Positions 16,426 through 23,554 of a stretch of 29,301 bases of DNA are shown here, piece by piece. The notes under the pieces were generated by a model that did not search any database, was not told where the DNA came from, and saw only the letters and a program-made list of their open reading frames with translations. The number at the start of each line of letters is the position of its first letter. Position 1 is the first letter of the stretch. The stretch comes from JALZCH01 sp036400075 (lineage in GTDB: Bacteria > Acidobacteriota > Blastocatellia > Pyrinomonadales > Pyrinomonadaceae), in assembly GCA_036400075.1 (NCBI GenBank), contig DASWLV010000187.1, positions 1-29,301 of the forward strand. Reading direction: 5' to 3'. A program made the position numbers and the translations under genes.

Positions 16426-16710
16426 ATGGACGTTCAAAAATTAAACGAAGAGGAAATCGCCGCTAAACTTTCCGATTTGGAAGAAGGCTGGGAAGTGCAG
16501 GATGATTTTATCAACAAAGAATACGAATTCGAGAATTTCACAGAGGCGCTCGCTTTCGTCAACCAAGTTGCAGCAATCGCCGAAGAAGCCGATCATCACC
16601 CGGATATTTTCTTTGGCTACGGCTACGCCGAAATCGCCATCACTTCGCACGACGCGGGCGGTTTGACCGAACGAGATTTTGAATTAGCCGCAAAAATTGA
16701 TAAGTTGTGA
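16426..16710 (+). CDS. phhB: Pterin-4a-carbinolamine dehydratase
   Basis: A 94-residue protein, typical for the PCD/DCoH family. The enzyme dehydrates 4a-hydroxytetrahydropterin, regenerating the cofactor of aromatic amino acid hydroxylases. The active-site motif is EEADHHPDIFFGYG (His57, His58, Pro59), with His75 in ITSHDAGGLT as the third conserved histidine. No phenylalanine hydroxylase is in the window, so the protein may instead serve another pterin (such as a molybdopterin-linked role proposed in some bacteria). It stands alone. Confidence 0.93.
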   Translation: MDVQKLNEEEIAAKLSDLEEGWEVQDDFINKEYEFENFTEALAFVNQVAAIAEEADHHPDIFFGYGYAEIAITSHDAGGLTERDFELAAKIDKL

Positions 16711-16743
16711 TTTTTCAGGTTCAAAGCTCAAGGTTTTATTTCG

Positions 16744-16770
16744 ACTTTGAACTTTGAACTTTGAACTTTT
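16744..16770 (+). repeat. Short tandem heptamer repeat
   Basis: ACTTTGA is repeated three times from 16744, followed by a partial copy ending in a T-run. It lies in the short gap after phhB; partial inverted matches (TTCAAAG) lie just upstream at about 16721. Probably a slippage-prone spacer, perhaps helping termination. Confidence 0.6.
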
Positions 16771-16810
16771 TTAATTCTCAAGACGCACAATTGCCGCAAC
16801 CATATAAAAT

Positions 16811-16840
16811 AAAAACCTCCTGGAATTCCAGGAGGTTTTT
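16811..16840. terminator. Perfect 30-bp palindrome, bidirectional terminator
   Basis: AAAAACCTCCTGGAA pairs perfectly with TTCCAGGAGGTTTTT. It has A- and T-runs on both sides, so it can stop transcription from either direction. It lies between convergent phhB and icd genes. The stem sequence is unlike the GGATGAAG-type terminators of the rest of the window. Confidence 0.85.
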
Positions 16841-16861
16841 ATGAATTTTAAATTTAAAGTC

Positions 16862-19081
16862 TTAAATTCCGTCCACAATAGCATTCAGCGTAGCAGAAGG
16901 TCTCATCGCAGCATAAGTCTTTTCAGAACTTGGGTGATAATAACCGCCGACATCCTGTGATTTTCCCTGCGCCCCAATCAATTCTTCATTAATTTTTGCT
17001 TCATTTTCCTTCATTGCTTGTGCAATCGGCGCAAATTTAGAAGCAATTTCAGAATCCGATGTTTGATTTGCCAGGCTTTCCGCCCAATACATCGCCAGAT
17101 AGAAATGAGAACCGCGATTATCAATTTGCCCGACTTTTCTTGCCGGAGATTTGTCAGTCGCTAAAAATTTCGCATTCGCTTCATCCAAAGCGTCCGCCAG
17201 AATTTGCGCTTTTTTGTTGTCCTGAGTTTGAGCCAGATGTTCGAAACTTGCCTGTAACGCTAAAAATTCACCAAGCGAATCCCAGCGCAAATATCCTTCC
17301 TGCAAAAATTGTTCGATGTGTTTCGGAGCAGAACCTCCGGCTCCGGTTTCAAACAAACCGCCTCCGTTCATTAATGGAACTATTGAAAGCATTTTTGCAG
17401 AAGTTCCAAGTTCCAAAATCGGGAACATATCTGTTAGATAATCTCTCAAAACATTTCCCGAAACTGAAATGGTGTCTTTGCCTTCTCTCGCACGTTTCAA
17501 AGTTTCGAGCATTGCGTCTTTGACATCCATAATTCTGATGTCGAGACCGTTTAAATCATAATTTTGTAGATATTTTTCTACTTTTTTGATGATTTCTCTG
17601 TCGTGTGCTCTTCCTTTATCCAACCAGAAAATTGCCGGTGTGTCGGAAAGTTTTGCACGATTGACAGCCAATTTCACCCAATCTTGGATCGCAGCATCTT
17701 TGGTTTGGCACATTCTGAAAATATCGCCGTTCTGAACGCGTTGCGAGAGAAGAACCGTCCCGTTTTCGTCTTCCACTTTCACCGTTCCTTCTCCTGAAAT
17801 TTGGAAAGTCTTGTCGTGGGAACCGTATTCTTCAGCTTTTTGCGCCATCAAACCGACATTTGGAACGGAACCGAAAGTTTTCGGGTCAATTGCTCCGTTT
17901 TGCTTCATATCCTGAATAATCGCATCGTAGAAACCGGCGTAAGTTCTATCGGGAATAATGCAAACGGTATCTTCTTCTTTTCCGTCTTTATTCCACATTT
18001 TTCCGCCGCCGCGAACAAGCGCCGCCATTGAAGCATCTATAATCACGTCTGAAGAAACGTGGAAATTCGTAATTCCCTTGTCCGAATTTACCATCGCAAT
18101 TCTTGGTCCGTTTTCGATGGCTTTTTCAATATCTGCCTTTATTTCGACTTCTTTCGGATTTCCGGCAATTTTTTCGTAAAGCGTTGCCAATCCGTAATTT
18201 GGATTGATGTCTAATTCAGTGAAAGTATCCTTATATTTTTCAAAAACATCTCTGAAGTAAGTTTCGACAATCGCCCCGAAAATAATCGGATCGGAAACTT
18301 TCATCATTGTCGCTTTTAAGTGTGCGGAAAGTAGAACGTCTTTTTCTTTGGCTTCACGAATCGCTTGCCTCACGAAAGATTTCAATGCAGAAAGATTCAT
18401 GACAGAAGAATCAATTACCTCGCCTGCTTTCAGTGGTGTAAAATCTTTCAAACCTTGTTCAGAACCATCATTTCGATAGAAAACGATTCTGAATTTCCCT
18501 TCCGTTTCCACTGTGGTAGAAATTTCCGTTCCGTAAAAATCCCCGGAATTCATATGTGCGACGGACGTTGCCGAATCTGCATTCCAAACTCCCATTCGAT
18601 GAGGATTTGCTTTTGCATAATTTTTTACGGCTTTTGGTGCGCGTCTGTCGGAATTCCCTTCTCTCAAGACAGGATTTACTGAGCTTCCCAAAGCTTTCGC
18701 ATATTTTTTGTTGATGGCTTTTTCTTCGTCCGTTTTAGGTTCTGCCGGATAATTCGGCAATGCGAAACCTTGTTTCTGAAGTTCGGTAATCGCTTCTTCC
18801 AACTGCGGAACGGAAGCCGAAATGTTCGGAAGCTTGATAATGTTGGCTTCGGGTTTGGTCGCCAATTCGCCCAATTCCGCAAGCGCATCAGGAACTTTTT
18901 GGTCGTCTTTCAGGAATTCGGGGAAGTTGGCTAAAATCCTTCCCGCCAACGAAATATCAGGAACTTCAATTTCAATATCTGCGGATTTTGTAAAAGCTTT
19001 TAAGATCGGTAAAAAAGAATGCGTCGCCAACATTGGCGCTTCATCAGTTAATGTGTAGTAGATTTTTGATGTTTCTGACAT
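16862..19081 (-). CDS. icd: Monomeric NADP-dependent isocitrate dehydrogenase
   Basis: A 739-residue protein, the usual length of the monomeric (type II) isocitrate dehydrogenase. It oxidatively decarboxylates isocitrate to 2-oxoglutarate with NADP in the TCA cycle. The N-terminal YYTLTDEAPMLATHSFLPIL, the substrate-binding NPVLREGNSDRRAP loop, and the KPEANIIKLPN, MWNKDGKE and DNRGSHFY segments are family signatures. It is unrelated in sequence to the dimeric enzyme. The wording is very close to what I remember of Flavobacteriia enzymes, and the DNA is plainer and more AT-rich than its neighbours. Transfer from Bacteroidota together with its terminator is a reasonable inference. The 293-bp upstream gap (19082-19374) is AT-rich and holds only a small 6-bp hairpin at 19264-19282. 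Confidence 0.96.
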   Translation of the reverse strand: MSETSKIYYTLTDEAPMLATHSFLPILKAFTKSADIEIEVPDISLAGRILANFPEFLKDDQKVPDALAELGELATKPEANIIKLPNISASVPQLEEAITELQKQGFALPNYPAEPKTDEEKAINKKYAKALGSSVNPVLREGNSDRRAPKAVKNYAKANPHRMGVWNADSATSVAHMNSGDFYGTEISTTVETEGKFRIVFYRNDGSEQGLKDFTPLKAGEVIDSSVMNLSALKSFVRQAIREAKEKDVLLSAHLKATMMKVSDPIIFGAIVETYFRDVFEKYKDTFTELDINPNYGLATLYEKIAGNPKEVEIKADIEKAIENGPRIAMVNSDKGITNFHVSSDVIIDASMAALVRGGGKMWNKDGKEEDTVCIIPDRTYAGFYDAIIQDMKQNGAIDPKTFGSVPNVGLMAQKAEEYGSHDKTFQISGEGTVKVEDENGTVLLSQRVQNGDIFRMCQTKDAAIQDWVKLAVNRAKLSDTPAIFWLDKGRAHDREIIKKVEKYLQNYDLNGLDIRIMDVKDAMLETLKRAREGKDTISVSGNVLRDYLTDMFPILELGTSAKMLSIVPLMNGGGLFETGAGGSAPKHIEQFLQEGYLRWDSLGEFLALQASFEHLAQTQDNKKAQILADALDEANAKFLATDKSPARKVGQIDNRGSHFYLAMYWAESLANQTSDSEIASKFAPIAQAMKENEAKINEELIGAQGKSQDVGGYYHPSSEKTYAAMRPSATLNAIVDGI

Positions 19082-19374
19082 TTTATTGCTTGTTTTTATT
19101 TGAAATTATTATATTCCTTGAACTAATTTTGATCACCAAAAAACAATTTGTGGTTACAACACAAGATCAGTTAAGGACAATTAGTAATTAACGCTATTCT
19201 AGTATTCTTTGAGTCAAAACGTAAATTGATCGCAAGTAACTAATCTAAATTCCATGACCGCTTAACGGCTATTCGTGCCGTTTATCGAAAAGTCCGTTCG
19301 GATTAATCTAAGACAGCTTACAATTTTACATAATCTGCAAACAGAGGCAGAACGGTCATTATATTTAGAAAAAT

Positions 19375-20835
19375 ATGTATAGATCCAAAAATTCAATACT
19401 AAAAGCGTGTTTATTGATAATTTTTATAATCTTAAACGGCAATGCTCTGTACGGGCAAACAAATGACACCGGCATTGATAAACAAATAGATAATCTTTTT
19501 TCCGCTTATAATCAGGCGACGCCGGGAGTGGCGGTGGCGGTCGTCAAAGACGGGAAAATAATCTTCAAAAAAGGCTATGGAATGGCAAATCTTGAATATG
19601 ACACGCCGATCACGCCGAAGACGGTTTTTCAGATCGCTTCGGTTTCCAAGCAATTCACCGCTTTTTCGATTTACCTGCTGGAAAAACAGGGCAAAATTTC
19701 GCTCGAAGACGATATTAGAAAATATGTTCCGGAAGTGCCGGATTTTGGCAAAATTGTCAGGATAAAACATCTTCTCGCGCATACCAGCGGTATCAGAGAT
19801 CAGTGGTCGCTGCTGACTCTAGCGGGCTGGCGAATGGACGATATTATTACGACGGAACACATCCTGAAAATAATAAGCCGCCAAAAAGAACTGAACTTCG
19901 AACCCGGAAGCCAGTTTCTCTACAGCAATTCAGGCTATACGGTGCTCGCGGAAATCGCGGCGCGCGCGAGCGGTAAAACATTTGCGGAATACACGAAAGA
20001 AAATATTTTCGCGCCGCTCGGAATGAACGACACGCAGTTTTATGATGATGCCAACCGGATCGTCAAAAACAGGGCAGGCTCATACGAAAAAGTAAACGGC
20101 GCATATCGGAAGATAAACCTGAACCATTCGACGGTCGGCGCGACCGGCTTGCTGACCGCCATCGAAGATTTAAGCAAATGGGCGTTAAACTTTGAAAACC
20201 CGAAGGTCGGCGACGCCGAACTAATCAGAAGATTCAACGAACCTTCGCTGCTCAATAAGGGTCAGCCCGTGCTTTTCGCGGTCATCAACGGCGAAAACAG
20301 CTATCACGCCAAAGGACAGTTTACCCGAAATTACAGAGGCGTTGATCTTTTGAATCACAGCGGACACGATGCCGGTTTTCGGACGTTCTTATTGCGCTTC
20401 CCCGAAAAAAAACTTTCGATAATCGCCTTGAGCAATGATGAACACATCAACATATTCCAAACATCATTCACCATCGCCAACTTTTATCTCAAAAATGATT
20501 TAAAAGAAATGCCGAATGTAAATCCTGTTAATCCCGCAAGTAAAAAAGAGCAGCCCGTTAAAGAATCAAACACTAATCTAAAAGATTTCGAAGGCAAATT
20601 TTACAGCGAGGAACTAAACACCGACTACACGGCAAAGGCGCGAAACGGCAAATTAGTTCTTTCTCATACCAGATTGAGCGATGCGGAGCTAACCGAAACC
20701 GGCAAAGACAAGTTTGCGGGAAACATCGAGTTCGCCGTCGAGGTTGAGTTTTTAAGAGACAAAGACAATGCGGTTACCGGCTTCAAAATCTCAAACTTCG
20801 GCGCGAAAAATGTCAGATTCGACAAAGTAAAATGA
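19375..20835 (+). CDS. Serine hydrolase, class C beta-lactamase/DD-peptidase family
   Basis: A 486-residue exported enzyme. A signal peptide covers residues about 8-27 (CLLIIFIILNGNALYGQ). The catalytic Ser89 and Lys92 sit in SVSK. Tyr183 and Asn185 form the YxN motif (FLYSNSGY). A late HSGHDAG segment takes the place of the KTG triad. These are the marks of the beta-lactamase (PF00144) family, which includes DD-carboxypeptidases, esterases and beta-lactamases; substrate cannot be told. The C-terminal 110 residues after a KKEQPVKESN linker (FEGKFYSEELNTDYTAKA) form a lipocalin-like beta domain often found in this subgroup. Periplasmic location is expected. The gene is monocistronic and ends before a strong terminator. 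Confidence 0.9.
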   Translation: MYRSKNSILKACLLIIFIILNGNALYGQTNDTGIDKQIDNLFSAYNQATPGVAVAVVKDGKIIFKKGYGMANLEYDTPITPKTVFQIASVSKQFTAFSIYLLEKQGKISLEDDIRKYVPEVPDFGKIVRIKHLLAHTSGIRDQWSLLTLAGWRMDDIITTEHILKIISRQKELNFEPGSQFLYSNSGYTVLAEIAARASGKTFAEYTKENIFAPLGMNDTQFYDDANRIVKNRAGSYEKVNGAYRKINLNHSTVGATGLLTAIEDLSKWALNFENPKVGDAELIRRFNEPSLLNKGQPVLFAVINGENSYHAKGQFTRNYRGVDLLNHSGHDAGFRTFLLRFPEKKLSIIALSNDEHINIFQTSFTIANFYLKNDLKEMPNVNPVNPASKKEQPVKESNTNLKDFEGKFYSEELNTDYTAKARNGKLVLSHTRLSDAELTETGKDKFAGNIEFAVEVEFLRDKDNAVTGFKISNFGAKNVRFDKVK

Positions 20836-20860
20836 TTTCACATCGGCGTAAGTCTCAAAG

Positions 20861-20900
20861 GTGAACTAGAAATAAAAAGGGTGAATTAGAAATAAAAAAG
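20861..20900 (+). repeat. 20-bp tandem direct repeat before the terminator
   Basis: GTGAACTAGAAATAAAAAGG at 20861-20880 is followed directly by a copy (20881-20900) with one substitution (C to T) and one extra A. The second copy runs straight into the terminator stem. A slippage or junction scar at the left edge of the 20990-22603 cassette is possible. Confidence 0.75.
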
Positions 20901-20926
20901 GATGAAGTTTCGGCTTCATCCTTTTT
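20895..20926 (+). terminator. Rho-independent terminator after the serine hydrolase
   Basis: A 13-bp perfect stem (AAAAAGGATGAAG with CTTCATCCTTTTT) closes a six-base TTTCGG loop. The 33-bp stretch around it recurs identically at the right edge of the next three genes. Confidence 0.88.
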
Positions 20927-20989
20927 ACTTCCTGATATAATTCAAAACTAAGTAAACATTAATTTATCTACAGGATAAAGAAATCAAAT

Positions 20990-21679
20990 ATGGCATGTTC
21001 TAGAGGAAAAGCAAATCCAAATGCCTTCACCGTTAAAAAGTTATTTGCTAATTCAGGTGGGTACTGTCAAAACCTAAATTGCAATGAAAATCTATTCAAA
21101 GAACTCGAAGAAAACGAAATTCACATTGCCGAAATAGCGCATATAATTAGTGTTAACGAAGGAGCGAGAAAAAACGATAAACTTTCAGATGAAGAAAAGG
21201 GTAATTATGATAATTTAATTTTGCTTTGCCCGAACTGCCACACAACTATTGATAAAGCTGAAGAAAGTTTTCCTGAGAAATTAATCTTTAAATGGAAAAA
21301 TGAACATAAAGCAAGACTTGCTGCAACTTTCGGTATCAGGAGATATGAATTGAGAGAGCAAGTTAGGAAAGTATTAAGACCTATTTTCGCCGAAAATAAA
21401 ATGATTTTTGATAAATACGGTCCTAATACCGATGAAAGATACAATCCTGAAAGTGATATGCCTACCCTATGGAGAAGAAAAATACGTGAATTTATCATTC
21501 CAAACAACAGAAAAATATTGAATATTATTATTGCTAATTATGACTTTCTTAATGATGATGAATGTTCACTATTTGAGGAATTCAAACAACATTTAGATGA
21601 TTTTGAAAAGAAACATTTATACGGTGAAGAATCCAGTGGATTACAATTTCCTAAGAGAATAAGTGACATATATGTATAG
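20990..21679 (+). CDS. HNH endonuclease, first gene of an AT-rich three-gene cassette
   Basis: A 229-residue protein. The HNH nuclease domain lies in residues 20-90. It has the zinc knuckle pairs Cys26/Cys31 (YCQNLNC) and Cys80/Cys83 (LLCPNCH), the first His in EIAHI (His51), the Asn in YDNL (Asn75), and His84. The spacing matches HNH enzymes found in restriction and other defence systems. Residues 95-229 are helical with no recognised domain (ELREQVRKVLRPIFAENK), and may recognise DNA or the partner proteins. Composition is strongly AT-rich. Its last 8 bases overlap the next gene's ATG, implying coupled translation. No cognate methyltransferase is nearby, so a classical restriction system is unlikely. 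Confidence 0.85.
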   Translation: MACSRGKANPNAFTVKKLFANSGGYCQNLNCNENLFKELEENEIHIAEIAHIISVNEGARKNDKLSDEEKGNYDNLILLCPNCHTTIDKAEESFPEKLIFKWKNEHKARLAATFGIRRYELREQVRKVLRPIFAENKMIFDKYGPNTDERYNPESDMPTLWRRKIREFIIPNNRKILNIIIANYDFLNDDECSLFEEFKQHLDDFEKKHLYGEESSGLQFPKRISDIYV

Positions 21680-22328
21680 TGATAATTGGACGGATAAATT
21701 CATCAAAGAAAAACTAGCAAATCATGATAATATTGATTCTATAATTATCGAAAATAGAAATTATGTAAGAATCTCAAGAAAAGAAGGTACTTCATTCCTA
21801 ACGTTTACAATGTCTTTAGAGTATATAAATCATGAAGTTTTAACGGAGATAATAGATTCTAATGACGAAATAGATTTTATTGTAAACATTAAAAAAGAGT
21901 ATCGTTTAAGTGAAAAATCTTTTGATATTCTGTATTCAAATCAAATCTCATTTGGAGGCGTGGGTGATTTTATGAGATTTGCAAATCAATGGGACAATAT
22001 TTTTTACACTGATCAAGAATTCCAATTTGTAAGCAGAGCATTGGAACAACATGATAAAGTTACTTCGATCAAACGCTTGGATAATAAAAGAATTCAAATT
22101 GAGAGAGATAGCTTGGAAGACGTAATTATTGTAATGAACAATGATTATGATTTAAACATTGAATCTGTAAGATCATTAAAAAGTAAATTCGCTGACTTTA
22201 AAGTAATGGTATCCACAAATCCGAGTGCACGAGTTACAAGTGACGCTTACGAAATTGCCAAAACAATGGATGTTGATTTATGTACATGGAGAGATTTTTT
22301 AGCTAAATTAAATACATTTTGGAACTAG
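21672..22328 (+). CDS. Unknown protein with two similar ~100-residue halves
   Basis: A 218-residue protein from ATG 21672; a GTG three codons upstream is the alternative. Its two halves (about residues 9-108 and 118-218) align end to end. F(I/V)xxxLxxHDx(I/V)xSI, (V/I)x(I)xR, FxVxxxxxxxR and a final DFxxxxNxxW appear in both. The second half ends with STNPSARVTSDAYEIAKTMD and VDLCTWRDFL. That strand-helix-strand-helix order recalls the end of restriction-endonuclease-like (PD-(D/E)xK) domains, but a clear D...ExK active site is missing. It may therefore be a duplicated, perhaps inactive, nuclease-fold adaptor; this is inference. The stop overlaps the following TTG start by 10 bp. No signal peptide; cytoplasmic. 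Confidence 0.75.
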   Translation: MYSDNWTDKFIKEKLANHDNIDSIIIENRNYVRISRKEGTSFLTFTMSLEYINHEVLTEIIDSNDEIDFIVNIKKEYRLSEKSFDILYSNQISFGGVGDFMRFANQWDNIFYTDQEFQFVSRALEQHDKVTSIKRLDNKRIQIERDSLEDVIIVMNNDYDLNIESVRSLKSKFADFKVMVSTNPSARVTSDAYEIAKTMDVDLCTWRDFLAKLNTFWN

Positions 22329-22603
22329 ACATTTTTGCACATCGTTTTGAAAAACTCATTAGGAAGAATCGATTAGAAAACCAATTTGAGTTTTATTTAT
22401 TTGGCTCTTTCGTGAAAAGTCAGCAATATACAGATATTGATATTTTAATTATCTATTCCGATCATGAAAAACTTAGTAAGTTAAGACAGATAATTGATGA
22501 TGAATTTTTTGATAATTTAATTCATTTGACCTGCCTAATAAAAAGAGAAGAAATAGAACTTGATTTCATAAATATAACCAATGCGAGAAAGCTGAATCTA
22601 TAA
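22319..22603 (+). CDS. Minimal nucleotidyltransferase (MNT-type)
   Basis: A 94-residue protein with the nucleotidyltransferase signature FYLFGSFVKSQQYTDIDILI. Gly29-Ser30 is followed by Asp39 and Asp41, the two metal-binding acidic residues; a third may be in ELDFIN near the end. The only start available is TTG at 22319, because an in-frame TAA lies three codons upstream. It overlaps the stop of the preceding gene, which fits translation by re-initiation. Minimal nucleotidyltransferases are the antitoxin of HEPN-MNT toxin-antitoxin pairs, where they AMPylate the toxin. No HEPN protein is present here; the likely targets are the two upstream proteins (inference). A strong terminator follows 17 bp after the stop. 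Confidence 0.8.
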   Translation: MELDIFAHRFEKLIRKNRLENQFEFYLFGSFVKSQQYTDIDILIIYSDHEKLSKLRQIIDDEFFDNLIHLTCLIKREEIELDFINITNARKLNL

Positions 22604-22619
22604 AAGGCAATGAAAAAGA

Positions 22620-22655
22620 AAAAAAAGGATGAAGTTTCGGCTTCATCCTTTTTTT
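22620..22655 (+). terminator. Rho-independent terminator after the three-gene cassette
   Basis: A 15-bp stem with GGATGAAG/CTTCATCC at its core, loop TTTCGG, and seven T residues. It is identical over 33 bp to the terminator at 20895-20926. Confidence 0.9.
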
Positions 22656-22689
22656 ATGCAAAATTTTCGAGTCGCGTTATAATTGGAAT

Positions 22690-23085
22690 ATGTCAGTTCG
22701 CAGCGCGGAAAACACTAACGAAAATCTTTTGCAGGCGGTTGTAAACTTGCCGCAAAATGAGTTTGAACGGCTGATTGCAAATGCTAAGAAGCTTCGTCGG
22801 GCTTTGCCTCAGAATCAAGCGAATAAAGAAATCAGATTGATAAAGAAAGTTAACGAAGCGGTGCTTTCCGATGCGGAACGAGTTCGTTTTAACGAGCTGA
22901 TCGAAAAAAGACGGAGTGAAAATATCAGCGAAAGCGAATTTGATGAGCTAATCGCTTTGACTGAAAAAGGTGAAGAATTAAACGTCAAACGGCTCAAATA
23001 TTTGGTCGAGATTGCAAACATCCGAAATAAAAGTCTGCCTGAGGTGATGAAAGAGCTTGAGATTTTCCCGCCGCAGACAATATGA
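22690..23085 (+). CDS. Conserved helical partner protein of a small HNH nuclease
   Basis: A 131-residue, wholly helical, charged protein with no signal peptide. The text LLQAVVNLPQNEFERLIANAKKLRRAL, then LSDAERVRFNELIEKRRSENISESEFDELIALTEKGE and LVEIANIRNKSLPEVMKELEI, matches a family that I remember as commonly preceding a small HNH gene in cyanobacteria and other phyla. Its stop overlaps the HNH start in ATGA, so the pair is translationally coupled. Function unknown; binding to the nuclease or to DNA is a guess. Confidence 0.75.
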   Translation: MSVRSAENTNENLLQAVVNLPQNEFERLIANAKKLRRALPQNQANKEIRLIKKVNEAVLSDAERVRFNELIEKRRSENISESEFDELIALTEKGEELNVKRLKYLVEIANIRNKSLPEVMKELEIFPPQTI

Positions 23086-23507
23086 AGATTTCAGCGTTAA
23101 TACGAAAGACGGTTGAAGAAAGAGCCAAAAAACTTTGCGAATACTGCCAATCCCCGCTTGAATTTTCATCCGATCCTTTTTCAGTCGAACATATTTTTCC
23201 AATTTCAAAAGGCGGAACGGACGATTTAGAAAATCTCGCACTCGCCTGTCAAGGCTGCAACGGTCATAAATCTACAAAAATCGAAGCATTCGATGCCGTC
23301 AGTCAAGCAACGGCAATTTTCTACAATCCGAGAAAAGATATGTGAAACGAACATTTTGTTTGGAGCGAAGATTTTACTGAAATTATCGGTAAGACTGCGA
23401 AAGGTCGCGTAACAGTAGAAGTTTTAAAACTAAATCGCCAAAGAGTAAAAAATTTGCGAAGAGTTCTGATTTTGGCTGGCGAACATCCGCCGAATATCGA
23501 AAAATAA
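23082..23507 (+). pseudogene. HNH endonuclease interrupted by an in-frame TGA
   Basis: The first 87 codons encode a small HNH domain: Cys19/Cys22 (CEYC), His37 (SVEHIFP), Asn51 (ENLALAC) and Cys56/Cys59 (CQGCN). A TGA at 23343-23345 then ends the frame. Beyond it the same frame stays open for 53 more codons (NEHFVWSEDFTEIIGKTAKG, RVTVEVLKLNRQ and GEHPPNIEK) to TAA 23505-23507. Family members I recall are about 140 residues and have Trp at the TGA position (PRxDxWxEHF). A TGG-to-TGA change would explain it. The catalytic core is intact, so the 87-residue product might keep some activity. The terminal stop overlaps a hairpin. Confidence 0.8.
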
Positions 23508-23533
23508 AGGACGAAGCCGAAACTTCGTCCTTT
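23506..23533. terminator. Hairpin terminator between the HNH gene and selO
   Basis: An 11-bp stem (AAAGGACGAAG with CTTCGTCCTTT) closes a six-base loop that reads TTTCGG on the minus strand. It is the same terminator family as at 20895 and 22620, in the orientation that would end selO transcription, and it can also serve the plus strand. Confidence 0.75.
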
Positions 23534-23554
23534 TCCCGTTTGAGAATCAACTCT

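Noticed and set aside
20990..21679. HNH gene as part of a restriction-modification system
   Set aside because: No methyltransferase or specificity gene lies nearby in the window.
23343..23345. TGA read as selenocysteine in the HNH gene
   Set aside because: The position corresponds to a Trp in the family as I recall it, and no SECIS-like hairpin stands out just downstream.
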